Notes: generated by a model not told the origin, from the letters alone. 64,000 bases of DNA from Gari tellinella (GCA_922989275.2 OV277861.1:46167623-46231622); one strand, 5' to 3'. Positions 34,401-49,200 are shown, counted from the stretch's first letter. Numbers and translations are program-made.

Positions 34401-37400
34401 TCAGAGTCTACACTGTTTGCTGACAGGAATTTCAGTACATCATGACAGCGAAGAGGTTGAAACATACCCGTATACCTTTGGTAGATTGACGAACTGTTTT
34501 CTGCTAAAACCTGTTAAAATTTTTACAATAGCTTAATCTATCAAGGTAAAAGCTAAGCTTTCTATAAAAATAACTCTTATTTTGAAACACGGGGCCGTAC
34601 AAAACACAATCGACTGCTTTAACCCTTTACCCTATAGCCTGTTTCTAGATTTGAAAATAGGTGACTATTTAACCCTTTCCCCCCATAGAAGCGCCTTTTA
34701 GCGAATACGATTTATTCCTCCTCTGAAGAAGATAGTTCCAATTTAATCAGAAATGAATATATAATAAAGGGAATATTTTCTATATTCTAGCACATGATAG
34801 CTTGAAGCAGGCTGAAAGTAAAGCAGAATGCGCCTTAAGGCGCATTCTGCTTTACTTTCAACCTGCTTTAAGTAGTCACCTATCTTACATACTAGAAATA
34901 AGCTATCAGGTAAAGGTTGAAAGTAAAGCAGAATGCGTCCTAAGGCACTTGCTGCTTTACTTTCAGCCTGCTTTAAGTTACCACCACCTTTTCATGACTG
35001 TATAGACTGGCATTATTTTCTTCCGCGGAGGATTCAGTGGAATGCGAAGTATATAGTGCTCCCTCTCTACGACGGCACCCAATGGGAGACAAAGAAATTT
35101 GCTCGTTGTTCGGAGAGAGTCGTTATAGGGAGGGAAATTGACTTACATTTGCAAACAGCTTGAATCCAGATCAGACGCCGCGTAACGCTGTTGAGAGGGC
35201 CGTTGTAGAGAGGGGGCGCTGTATATACTTTTTTTAAAACAATTATATCTTTTGGAAAAATCCTTTCAAATTCATAGTACTTTATCAGCAAAACGTAAGA
35301 GTCCATTTGAATATTCTTCAAGGCAAGGATTGATAAACAGAACATTCTACAGTTATCGATCCGGAAACATCTGCAGATCCCGCATGGTTCCCCATTGCGT
35401 CATTGTGTTTATTTTCTGAAGCTCATTCGTGCGATGTCAAAACACCAAAGCTTTCCTGGCATTTGCTGTTGGCATACCAACACACAATTAACAAAATTGC
35501 ATTCAGCGTTATACTTTGATGCACACAAATAACCTTCAGCAGGCATCCGGAATGTTTCCACAGGCAGTGTTCGAATTCGGAAATAGAAATCTACTTTTGT
35601 AATTGGCAAAATATTTTTGAAATCAATTTTCCAAGAGCTGTAGATAAGGCGAATATTTCATTTAAAGAACGAATGTCTTTGTCTCTACCGAAATCTAAGT
35701 TGTGACCACTCTTTAGAATCGTCTCGAACAGACGATTCTAATGAGTTTGTCAAAACATAGTTTTTTGGAGCTATAACGGATAAAATGTAACAATATTTCT
35801 TTTTCACTCGCTGTTATCTGGAACCCTGTAAACTTCACATTTGATTGTGTAAACTGCTTTAAAGTTGTGATAGGCATATTTTCTCAAACTTAGATTTAAT
35901 GCAATTTTGATAGATCAAACATATTATACGAGTGTCAAATAGTATAGAGCCCCCGGTCAGACGCCGATTCACTAGCCAAGTAGCGATTCTCATGCCAAGA
36001 GCAGAGTCCGTTCTCCTCTAAATCTGCATCTATGCGATATTTTCTTGCAGCTGGGGAAATTGATATTTACGATATGCACATACATGTAGAAGCATACAAA
36101 TGGATGTTTCCCAGGCAATGCATTGCTTGTACCATCCATGTGACGTATTAAATAACTGAAGCCGTAGAAGCATTACATGTACACGAATTCGCCCACTTTT
36201 TAGGAGGCTTGCATTTGGCGCCTAAAGTAGATGGCGGACTAAAGCGATATGAAAGTAAAGCAAAAAAAACCACTAATAGGATAACTTTCATTCAAGCTGC
36301 TTAAAGCTAGCACACATCTGTTTAACCCTTTCAACCCTAAATATCTCTTGTGGGTATTTATTATCCTTTTGGACTCTTTTAGTACATGCATTTTGAACCA
36401 GTTTTCTGTTGCATTTTTGATATGACAACAAAAAGCAATGAAAATATGCAAACAGTGCAGACCCTGATCAGAGGGCTCCTATATCCTAGCAGATAGTAAC
36501 TTAAATCAGGGTGAAAGTAAAGCAGAATGCGCCCTAGGGCGCATACTGCTTTACTTTCAGCTTGCTTTAATAGGTCACATATCAGCGGAGGAATAAATTG
36601 ATGGCGCAAAATGCGTATCTATGTAGTAATGGACGGGAAACCATATCATGTAACAGAACTGTTCATCACTGTTTTAGAGGCACTTCGCAGTATCTGAAAT
36701 AATACTTTATTTGCCCATTAAACTTATACCAGCCTCGTGAACTGCATGTATAAATCATAAAAACGCAATTAATAAATCGCAAACCCAGCGTTACTCTATT
36801 GGTATCTACAGCGGAGAAAAACGCTATTCTTTCCCAATAAACGCGTTTACGCTAAAACAATTATTTCCATTGCAAACAGTTTGGAGCCAGATCAGACGCC
36901 GGGTAACCCGGCGTCTGATCAGGCTCCAAACTGTTAGTCACACATATTAAAATGAATCGCTATAAATTTCAAATAGTTGTAATTTTCTATATTATAGTGC
37001 AATGCGTTTGTGTTTCGTTTGCGTTTAACCCTTTACCCCATAGAAGCGACTTTTAGCGTATCTAATTTATTCCTCCGCTGAAGAAAATAGTTCCAGTTTA
37101 TACCTTCATGAACAATAACCATAACAAATATTTTATATAGCCTAGCAGATGTTTGTTTAAAGCAGGCTGAAAGTAAAGCAGAATGTGCCTTAAGGCACAT
37201 TCTGCTTTACTTTCAACCTGCTTTAAGTGCTCACCTGTATTTAATGTTATATACGGGTTATTGGGTAATGGGTTAAACGGGAAAGAATAACGTTTTCTCC
37301 ACTGTAAAACATGCATTGAGCAACTACTGAAAATAATATGCATTTGTAGGTTCTAAATTCCGTATCAGCAGGGCTACAGATAAGGGGAGTACTTAAAAAA

Positions 37401-40161
37401 CTGAAATCTTTATTTCTGCTTTAAACCCTATGGTGTCACTACTCGTTAGAATCGTCTCGAAAAGACGATTCCAATGAGTAGTATCACCATATGATTTGGT
37501 GCTAAAATGAGTGAGAAAATGTTGGATTTGCTCAGTTTACTCCCTCTTATCTGGAGTCCTGTATAAATATATCAGTGTTACTCTATTGGAGCTTTCTACA
37601 TTTCTGCTTTACTTTTGCCTTGCAGTAAGTAGTCACTTGACTTTAGCAATCCCCATTTAGTTCAAACTCATGGTCACTTAACACTAGACTGACTGTTTGT
37701 GAATATGCGCACTTACTGAGCCCACGTATATCTTAAGATGTACGTAAAACTCGTATCATCTTAACCGGTTTATTGCAAAAACTATTCAGGTTAATGAGCA
37801 TAGAGATCAATAAATGCTCCTGATATTTATGATCGTAAATCCATAAATGACAAGTCAAAACTTCCCCACTACATATCCCCTTTACAACTATGAACCAAAT
37901 AAACTGGCATTTGCAAACAGTTTAGATCTAGATCAGATGCCGAGTAACTCGACGTCTGATCAAGATCTAAACTGTTTGACAATCGTGTCCATGTTTGGTT
38001 TTGTCGAAATGTATATATTTTTAAATTTATGTTTTTTTAAAGCAAACGGCAATTTTCATGAGATGTTATTGTGGAAGTCAATGGACTATAAACAATATGC
38101 TTCTATAAAGTAGTCAAGGTAACCACATGCCTCTGGCTTTATTAAATAGTTGTGTGTGTCATTTTATGCTATCTTATACGTACTTTGGAGAATACCATTT
38201 TTTCTCTCGTTTAAAGGAGACGCAAACGCAAACAGTTTGGAACTAAACCAAAGTCCGGGTTGCCTGGTGTCAGATTTGACTCCAAACTGTTTGCAATGGA
38301 CATACGGTTTTAATCATAAACGCGTTTATTGGGAACGAATGTCTTCCTAACTCGATCACAGTTCAGTAAGGACCGCCAGTTGACGAAAGTAGCCAATCGC
38401 TATAATATTATGTAGAATACATAAATCGGCATTCGCCCGATCTTATAAACTCTTTTAAGATCATGGACCTTTTTTAAAATATACTTAGTACATTTGAAAC
38501 CAAGGGCTGCACTGTTCTCTTATTTAGACCAGTATTGATCAAACTAGTAGACTGGATCATGCTTTTGGTAATTCTAAATAACCACAAGGGAACATTATAA
38601 CCCACAAGAGTTACTTAGTGTTGAAAGAGTCAAATTCGCAATAGCATGTTGTACGAGTATTATAAAAGAATTTTATCAGAGTAACTGCTGTAAAGTCTCA
38701 ACCTGCTCACACTTTTTCCATTAACTCATTATCCCCTGAAACTTCCAATATACAATATCAGTTTGCAATAAAGGCTGGTCCATTTTCGACTATTTAGGAT
38801 TGTTCTTTGTAATATTGTACAGAATGACAAACAGTGAAGACCCTAATCAGAGGGCTCCTGCAGGAGCCCTCTGATCAGGGACTTCACTGTTTGCCTAGGA
38901 CAAGTGTACTCTTCACAGGTACACTTTTCGTAAAAGACGCATATATGCGTCACTAGGGCTCAATGAGTTAAATTGTCGTTTGCAGTCCTGTCTTTTCACA
39001 GAAAGAAATGCAAATACGAATGTCAAACAATTTTTGATGCTGATAAGACGCCGTGTTACCCCGTGTCTGATCGGGGGCCCAAAACTGTTTTCAAACACAA
39101 CTAGAATCGCAGAATCCGTGGTTTAAGATTCTAAGAACTTTTTTGCCATAGTAATCGATGATAATCTTGTATCTTCGTACAGGGTATCTCGTCCAAAGAA
39201 AATTGAATAACTCTTTGATTCGGAAACCGGCATGGACTGGTATAAACTTACGTATTACCAGAGGCAATCAACAGTAACACGGAAAACAAAGCTATTAACC
39301 TAATTTTTATTTGGATATTTTTAGACAAGGATTCTGCGTACTTGATATACGGGCTTCAATGTCAATTTGAAGGAGGGCGAACTTGACATGTTTATCAAAA
39401 TATTACGTAGTTGAACAATCAGTGGAGACAATGAAGAGGCGCCGCTTAACGCGGTGCTGCATCAGTGTTTACACTATTTGCATCTCTCCGTATTATGGAA
39501 TAATGTTGTAGCATAAATCGTAACCACTCTTAAAACTGTATGTACTTTTACAAAGCACTGCGTTTTGGATTATCTAATTTATAGTGTGTATGGTATCAAC
39601 ACCTGTTTTACAGCAAGTTCGCAAAACGCTAAATAAATGTTCATTGATAAGCGATGATGCAATATACAACGCAAAAAACCTAGCTGGGTAGTTGTGTGGG
39701 TGAGCGCATGCGCAGACACATGCGCACTGTTTAAAACATCCTACGTAAATATCTAACTCTCAGTGAAATGCACGCGAAATATAAACAGATGTTCGCTTTG
39801 AGTCTCATAAAAATACCAAAAAGGTAAAACAACAACTGACAGGCTGACAGGTTGAGTGCCAAACAAAACAAAACATTTGAACAAATATTTCAATAGTTAA
39901 TTTTGTTTTAGTATTTTGAAAAGTTCGTTATTTTAAATGATTCTGTTCCAAGTGAAAGGAATGTTGCCTATCAAAAAGAAAGGTTTGGTCCCGTATTACA
40001 TTAGGTATTAGTACACAATACAAATGCAATTTGAGATGAACAGAATTGGAAACATAGATAGTATATTTCTATTTTTGTTAGGGCTCCCCTGATGCAGAGA
40101 GATTAATCGTTTGTTGTATATTTGCGCCCGTGGTGCAGCTGATATCTGGAACAATAGTTTG

Positions 40162-40248
<87 letters not shown>

Positions 40249-43200
40249 CCACATCTCACTGTCATGGCGCAATTTGCTTTAAACAAGTGTCGCTTGCTGT
40301 TTTATTTCTCAAATTTAGAATTTAGTACAATTGACAGAACAATTATTTAAAGGTTAGATATTTTGGTTCAATACCAAACGCTGCCTTACAGGGCCTAATG
40401 CGACGTCTGGTTAAGACCTAACTGTTTGCCAAGTCGCGTATTATTATTACGGTATATGTCTTTATTTTGAAAGTCGCCAATATTGGCACAAATGACAGTA
40501 ATGGCGGTCAAACCGACACAGTTACTCTCTCTCTTTGCCGCTGTGAAGTGTATAACTTTCAAATTATTATTTAAGCAATATAACCCGTTTTTTATGACTT
40601 CGCTACGGTATGTTACTGCTTACTGAAGGACAAACTGTAGTAATGCAGAAAGCTCATAGATGAGCTTTTTGCATCACTTCTGTCATGTATTAAGCCGTAT
40701 TCTTCTAAGCGGTTGCTCAACACAGAATCTACTGTAAATAAATGTACTGTAGTTCGCGGTGGGAAATAAGCAAATACTTTCAATAGGTCAGTAAACATTT
40801 CGAACAAATGTATCAATATTTATACAAACATTTTTTTTAATCTTTAGAGCTTGGCGGTTAGTAAATAAAGTTAGTAATTTCTGATTGAACAATGTACAAG
40901 GCTTCCTCCCTATAACGGCCATTCCAACAACGACTTCGTCTTACAACGAACCTTGCAACAGTTCTCTAAACAGGACAATTATGACTAACGCTTTTACTTC
41001 TTGTAATATCGTCTGCTTAAATTTGCCGTCTGCTATGTATTTCAAAGTTACATATTGGACATTTTGACAGAAAAAACTTAATGACGAGAGACAAACAGCT
41101 TGAATCCAAATCAGACATTGCGTTACACGGCGTATGATATGGATTCAAACTGTTTACAAATGTAAAGACTCTCACCGAACAACGCACACACGTTTTGTCT
41201 CCCATTGAGTTTTGTTGTAGAGAGGGAACGCCGTTATTTCTGATTGATTACCGTAGATGACTACATAGTTAGATGACGACCATAATGCGGACGTCGTCGT
41301 TGTTGTTGTTGATGCTGATGGTGCTGATAATGATGCTAATAATGATTATTATGATAGAGAAGTTTGATAATCCTTACATCTTTTTGAACGAGAAACAGTA
41401 CACCTGTGTATTGTGTCTGCTTAAGACAGACTAAACGCTTGAGATATGTTGAACTATAAACACTAATGTTGAGTGTATGCAAATATAATGCATCTTTCAC
41501 CGTGACCTTTGCATGACCTTTGTCCTAAATTGAAGTGTCATCTTTATGATTAGACAGCGCATTCATATTGTTATATTTATGTAGTGACCGAAGTACATGG
41601 GTTTAACTGTAAATATGAATGCCCCTAAGGCCAATAACCTTTCGAATTCATTCTGTACGCTACGAGATAATAATTATTATGATTTTTTGTGATATCTGCT
41701 TCAAAAAATATTTGGATTCAGATGAGACGCCGCGTAATGCGGCGTCTCATCAGAATTCAAACATTTTTGACACTGATTAACAACTTCTGAAAAAGAAATG
41801 CAGATAAATCAAATTTGATAATTGTTGCAGACGGTTATACTTGCAGACGACAAATGCATAGCGCGTGCTCAGTGACTTAGCGCGTGCTCAAGGTTAATAC
41901 CATGTTGTTTTCCATTCCAGGTGCATTTCTCATTCCTTACTTCATTGCCGTGGTTCTTGGCGGGATTCCGATGTTTTTCCTTGAAGTCTCACTCGGCCAG
42001 TTCATGTCAGAGGGTGGAATTGGTACCTGGAAGATATGTCCGCTGGCCCAAGGTGAGTACGACGATAGTCGAGGAGTGGTTTTGATTGATGGGCTTATTT
42101 TTCATTGGAAGTTTTTTTCTACGTCAGAGAAGTCAGCGTCTTCTTCAGAAACGCCGTCTGCTTCAGGAAAAACATAAGTGGCTTTAACTCATTGAGCCCT
42201 AGTGACGAATATATGCTCCCTTTACATGTACCAATGCGTTCACTTGTCATATGCAAACAGTGAAGTCCCTGATCAGAGACTTCACTGTTTGTCATTTTTA
42301 GCTCGACTGTTCGAAGAATATGGAGGGCTATTACAGTCGCCGTCGCCGTCGACGTCGGCGTTGCACTGGTTAAGGTTTACACATAAGCTTGTATTTCTAC
42401 AACCAATACTTGTATTGCATTATAACTTCACCACAGCCTCCCCACTACTGCAGCAAATCATGGCTGGTAACTCTGGTTTGGATTTTGTGTGAGTTATGGC
42501 CCTTGATGGACTTAGATATTTTGGTTAAGGTTTTTTGTGCAACCTACAAAAAAGCTTATATCTCTTCAACTGCTGCTTGTATCGCATTATAACTTCACCA
42601 TAACCTTGCCACTAGTGCAGTCAATCAAGGCAGGTAATTTTAGTTTGCATTTAGTGTGAGTTGTGGCCCTTGATGGACTTAGAAATTACCTTATATATTA
42701 AATTAGAAATTTTATACTTAGAAATTAAAAAGTCTGCTACTCTGCAACCACTGTTTCACCCAACCAAGGCAGGTAGCTCTGGTTTCAGTTTACGTTTTAC
42801 ATTGTATACCAATGAAACATAAAAAATCTGACCTGTCTTCATCTATTCAATTCTAAACCTCTACAAATCTATAATATTAATAAACAAACTATGCAAAGTT
42901 TACAACTTTAATACCATAGAACTTAAAAGTGAACTAACAATCAATATGGGTCTAATACTACACATAAATTAGCATGCATACCAACTTCTTCCATAATCGT
43001 CTGCAAAAGCCATCTACAGTCATGTGTTCAAATGACTACCATCAAACATGCTTATCCAATATATTTATATACCCTTATCAAATTTCCAATAACGAAATAA
43101 ACCTGGAATAGTCGAGCGTGCCATCTTGCGATGGCTCTGGTTCAATTTATTATACCAAAACAAACCTAAATAGTCTAAAAAGGACCAGTCTTTATTGCTA

Positions 43201-46200
43201 ACAGGAATTGTCCATTTGAAGTTTCAGGGGATAATTGGTGGAAAGAGCTGGCATTTGCTGCATGATAACTGTCGTCTTGCTTTACAAGAGATTTCTGCTT
43301 CCGATGATCGTCATCTGTTGTATAGTTGTCGGCGTCTGCGACAGAATCACCTTGATTGACTTTACAATAACGGGGGTCTCCTGCAGAAATCCAATCGACT
43401 GCTTACTGTGATGACCTTCTGCTACATTCTAGTTTAATAGTTATAATAGTAATAATAATAATAATACAGACTTTAATAAGACAGAACGCATTTGACAAAT
43501 CCAATCTTCCTTGCTGCCACTAAATCGTACATATATTTACATTTACAAAAGTCTAAATATAGCCGTCGTCTGGGTCACAATTGCTGCTACCTTCTGCTTT
43601 ACAATGCCATATGTCTGCTATAGACATAATAATGGTCGATGTCTGCTAGACATAATAATGACAGGTGTCTGTTTGACATATACAATGACCAATGTCTGCT
43701 AGACATGATAATGACCGGTGTCTGCTTGACATAATAATGGCCGGTATCTGCCTCAACAGAAATTTTGACTGAAATTGCAAACCATTTCATTTCAGGAATT
43801 GGATACGCCTGTGCCATTATTGTGTTCTTGCTTAACTGCGAGTACAATATAATATTGTCGTGGGCATTCTATTACCTCTTCTCGTCCTTCACCTCTGAGT
43901 TGCCGTGGTCCCATTGTGGTAACGACTGGAACACAAAGGACTGCAATGTCAACCACAGAAATGTCGCTCCTGCTAACCAAACAGGCAATGCAACGTCCGC
44001 CAATGAAACCGCCATTACCTACACAAACACTTCCGGTTCCGGTGTGGGGAGCACCGTGGCTTCTGCCATAGCGGCTGCTCTCACTGGGAACCAGTCGTCG
44101 ATAGAAGAGGTCAAACATCACGTGACTGACCCAGTCACAGAATTCTGGGAGTAAGTATTAATACGTTGTTCTGTTGACATAGTTTGGAGTATTACGGATT
44201 TATATACATATATATATGGCTAATACTTACATACGTTTCTCAAATATGGGAAAATGGTGTCCATGTTTGGAAGTTCAGAATTTCAGATTAATAGTAAAAC
44301 TCCTTCATTTTCCTGATATAAGACAATTATAGTGATCAAGCTCCAGACTGTTTGCAAAAAGACTTTATCATATGTTCAAGTGTAGCAAGGTAAACATTCT
44401 TCTAAACTGCTATGATTGATTCAAAGTTCTTTGAATTGTCAATTATTTATTAAGCTTCTTTTTCAAATAAGATACATGTACTCAAGTATTCTTTAGAGAA
44501 GCTTAATGCAGATCGTTTTTGTCTCGTTTTCATTTTGCCTTTAACTGTCACAAACTTTTAGCAACGGTGAGTGACTCGCATTCTCTAGAAACGATGTAAT
44601 TTCAGGAATTCGTAGAATATGGACTTAAACCATGAATTTGCTAAATGGCATGTCCGTAATATTTGTATTATTTGAAATTGCGAATGAGGATTAGTGGTTG
44701 GTTGTGGAATTATCTCATTTACATCATGACATGAATGTGGTCAATTAGCCAATACCGTCGTCGCCTTGTGTTTCAAAATACATGTATGCAAAGAACGGTT
44801 ATAAGTTCAATTTTATAAACTCGAGATTGCAAACCGCAAATAGCCTTATGAACTGTGTATAAGCTCTATAATCAGAGACTTGTATTAAATTGATCCCCAA
44901 GAGTCATTTCAATCACCCCGGCTTTGTATTCCTGTCGTCCACTTATAGTTTTGACATTATATAATAGAATACGATATATGTAATTGTAATATGCAATCCT
45001 GTTTCTACCATAATTTACACACCATGTTCTTTTATCCTTTCCCTCCATATATAGCATTTTCATTGTTTACAATGTAAGACACTGCTTGATAACTCGAGAT
45101 GAAAGTATATACATGTAGCAGAAAGTTCCAGAATTGCTGCTTTTCGTAGCTACCGGTTAATATTAAGCAAATCAAGCTATTTAAACATGTAAATTGTTTT
45201 CCATGCTTAAGTCACGTGGCTGCTTTAAGCAGACTGAAAGTAAAACATAAAACTTTTGTAGGAGATTTGTAAATTGCTTTAAGTCCGCCTTTAGCAGCCA
45301 CGCCATAGGATAAAGGAAACGTTTTACATTGCACGTTTTCAATACAGAGTAGACGCATGTATATATATATTTAATCCATTACCCCATAGCCTGTTTCTAG
45401 AAATGGAGAAAGGTGATTACTTAAAGCAGGGGGTGAACGTAAAGCAGAATGCGGCTTACGGCATACTGTGCTTTAAGTTTAGCCTGCTTTTAGGTACCAA
45501 CTGCATAAATATTAAATATATAGAAACTAGTAGTTTTTTGTTTATATTAATAACTGTATGAGTTAAAAAACGTTTTTGTTTATATTAATAACTGTATAAG
45601 TTAGAAAACATTATCTTTAACTCAACAATAAATTAAAGGCGAACAAATGTGTATTTATGGGGTAATGGGTATAAAGGTATTGGTAAAGGCAAGAGAAAGG
45701 TGTGAAAACGCGTTGCTATAAGGGAAAGGGTTAATGTCAGTTGTTACTATTGCATACTAAACATACCAAAGGACTGTAAATGGTGTGTTAAAAAAGTAAT
45801 TGGTTTTTTTATTTTGTAGGAAGACGGGTCCTATATATACTAAAATTCCATTGTTTATTTCAGATTTAAGCATACGTCCCTTTAAATAAGTTATGGTGGG
45901 GTTGTCCTTTGTACTGAATATTGTCAAACCTGCGTTTAGTGACCATCAAATGGCTTTGAACCGACATGCATGTGACAGAAAGATAAAACATGAAAATACG
46001 AAAGAGTGAACAACTCTCTTGAAGAGTTTAGCATCACGCACCTGTTGATTTACAGAGAGCAACGTTCTAACAATATTTTGACAACTGCAAACAGTTTGGA
46101 GTCTGATCAGATGCCGGGTAACCCGGCATCTGATCAGATTCCAATTGTTTCCCGCTCAGATTAAACAAAACACTTGTCACCATGTTTTGTTTTTTATTCT

Positions 46201-49200
46201 TTTTCTATATTCATTTTTCATGTGGGGAAGCCTTCCAGCTGGCTTGTGGAAGGTCGGTGGTTCTACCCAGTTGCCAATTTGTGCCTGAAACAGTGCATAA
46301 AGGACTTCTGGGGTCTTCCTCCACCTGCAATTAGCTGGACGTCGCGATATGACTGGAATACTGTTGAAAGCGACCTAAAATAAAAACAAATCAAATCAAA
46401 CATATTCAAGTGCATTAGTTGTTAGGTCTTAGAACTGCTCTGTTTTTTTGTCCTGTCACATGTTTTGAGAGGTATTAACGCCTTCATCGAACGGTCGCTA
46501 GATACGGGGTTGACTGTCATATAAAAGCAATGGGTAATGTTAGCTATATTGAACTACAAGACAAAATACAATTTACCCCGTCACCGCCTTTCTGTCGTCA
46601 GCTTTGAATTTGTCGTCTGAAATATTTGCAACAGTTTTCATTTAAATCGGTCATATTAATGATCGACACGAGTTTAAAACAGTTTAGATCCAACTCAGAC
46701 GCTTAACTACTCGGCATCTAATCAGGGTCTGAACTGTTTGCAAGTTTCATATTAAAATATTCGCCGTTTGCGGTGAATGGGTTAATTGACAAATGCCGCC
46801 ATTAGGATTGTCTAAATGCCACTAACGTTGGTCTCTGGTGTATATGTTAAAGTATTATACATTTATTATGTTTGCAAAGTTGCAGGCATAATAGTAGTTG
46901 CGTAATCCTCTGTGGTTTCTGGTCGGATAATGGTCTAATCAGATGGATTAAACCCAGAGGGCAGAAATATGAAACATTTAAAAAACGACCAATGCAACAT
47001 AGTGCAATGCTTAATAGAAGACAGTGCAATGCTAAATAGAAGGCACCAATTTAATAGGAACACGAAAGTGTTAAGATCGTCAAACAGTTAAAGAAAATTG
47101 TGCGGCTTTCTACCAATAAAGGTTGTCCTATCTGTATGATTGATAAGTATGATATGAGAGTTAAGAATGCACAGGGTTCCATAACACGTCAGTATGACTG
47201 CGGTTTATAAATTTGCACTATCTTTGGAACCAATCGTCGATGTAAAGCGATTTAAGAGCGTTTTAGACTGTTTTATTGAAAACATTGGAATTACTGAGTA
47301 AAATATAGTTGATAAATAATCTTCTAGTTGTCACTTTGGCAAAGTTTTAGGTTCAAGTATTTCTTGCTTCAAAATATTCTTTTGCCACCGATGCTTATTT
47401 TGAAATGCTCAAAAAAGGTATAAGGCTATTTAATTATGTATTTATTTTGATTATAAAATGTTTATTAGTAATAATTAATTGAGAAAACGTTATTCGGTCT
47501 CATACAAAATAAATGTTATCGTAATACAATAACATTCAGAATAAGGGAATTACTTGAAAATAATGATTCGTTTTAACTTTAGTGGCATACATTTTAGAGC
47601 CTGATCGGTCACTGGATAACCCGACTTCCGATTTGGCTTTAACTTTTCTGCAATGAAAATAGTCGGTTTAGCAAGAGCGCATTTATTAGATAAAGAATAA
47701 CGTCTTCCCCACTATACTTGGCAATTGGTTTATCTCAAAACAGTTTCGAAATGCCAATTAGTTCAATTTGATAGATCACAATATTACTATACATGTTTTA
47801 TTTATATAGCGTTTGATATATCACAGATATTGTACACTGTACTGAAAGAGTATTTGCTAATAAAACTGAAGTTAACATTGTGTTTGCTGTTTACTTCATC
47901 GTTGACTATATCGGTGCACAGATCACAGGGTATGATTTGTTTACAAACGGTCGGTGCAATATTATAACATTGAGCACATTCACATTGAGTGCTCGGACGA
48001 AAAACAAAAACTACAGGAAGATGTAGTAGCCTGTTCATGGTTTCACCGCCGAGGTGTCATCTCTTGTGATGCACCCTTTCTTATATCATCAATTCATAAA
48101 CTTTCACAGGCGCAAGGTCCTTCAACTTTCCTCTGGGATAGATGAGCCGGGTATGATCAAGTGGGACCTGTGCTTATGCCTTCTGTTAGCGTGGATCCTT
48201 GTCTATTTCTGCATCTGGAAAGGAATTAGAAGCTCCGGAAAGGTGATCTAGGGAACAAAAAGGGCAATATAACCACGCCCCAAATCATACACTCTCAAAG
48301 TGCAGACCGTCCCTCGCACCACGGTTAAACATTCATCAAAACAATCTGACCAACAAGAGTTGCCCATTGATGTAGTGGACCATTCCCCCTCTCTCCTCCA
48401 CAATCTTTTCATGTATTCACAGAGAATACACATTTGTCGAGCCGTGGACATTTCGACTTTGACCCAGCTTGTATTATGTGTAGGAACTTATATGCCTACG
48501 CCAATGACCTATTCATGTCCCTTATCATTTACTAATACTCCTTTTGTTTGTTCAGGACAGTTGGATTTACCATGTTCAGGCATGGTCGTTCAGCGTTGGA
48601 CACAATACACATTGAACTTCATTTTACTATTGATACGTTTGTCATTGTACCTTATATTATCCACACTCATTTCTTGATTTAATTACACGGATATCCCTAG
48701 CTTATTACTAACGTATTCATTTCGTTACCGGATACATTCAAAATTATCCTGAAAATGGGAAACGCAGGCATATTTATGCTCCCAGCGGGCAAATGCTTAG
48801 CAATGTCAAAAATCAAAAGAATTCGGGTTAAATGGGCACCCAATGCATGATGCCATTCCGTTTGAGGGATGGGTGTGGCAAAATATTAAAACCATGCATA
48901 TGTTATACTTTTCAGATCCGCTTAAAGTGGAATGACTCACTCAATGAGTATTCTATGTTTTCACTTTTAATTTTAAAAGTAGTCATCTTCATTTCAAAGA
49001 GATATGTTTTTATTAAAATAACTATACATATTAGTCTATTAATTTCTGTAAAGAAAGTGCATATTATCTGAATTTAATCTTAATTAATTTTAATCTTTCT
49101 TAATTAAGGTTTTTTTAATCATTCTTTTTCAAGATTAGATTAATTGGCATTAGTTATATTAAGTAAGTTCTATATTCTTTTAATTCTTTGTAAGGTATTT

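Larger units (their letters stand above)
28443..41920 (+). other. Intron 1, 13.5 kb, filled with fold-back elements
   Basis: GT at 28443, AG at 41919-41920, joining G|GT to rebuild Gly80. It is the longest intron and holds copies of families A-I, an AC microsatellite and three apparent chimeras. I saw no coding exon of another gene on either strand. Confidence 0.85.

Noticed and set aside
40008..40350. Cys/Val-rich and His/Thr-rich frames
   Set aside because: Produced by the AC microsatellite.
45837..45890. Possible transporter exon after TTTTGTAG at 45821
   Set aside because: The frame that would follow exon 3 gives no SLC6-like sequence and soon stops. The exon at 48110 fits phase and family sequence exactly.
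48300..48677. 125-codon frame in intron 4
   Set aside because: It continues no transporter sequence, has no family match by eye and lies wholly within an intron whose flanking exons join in frame.
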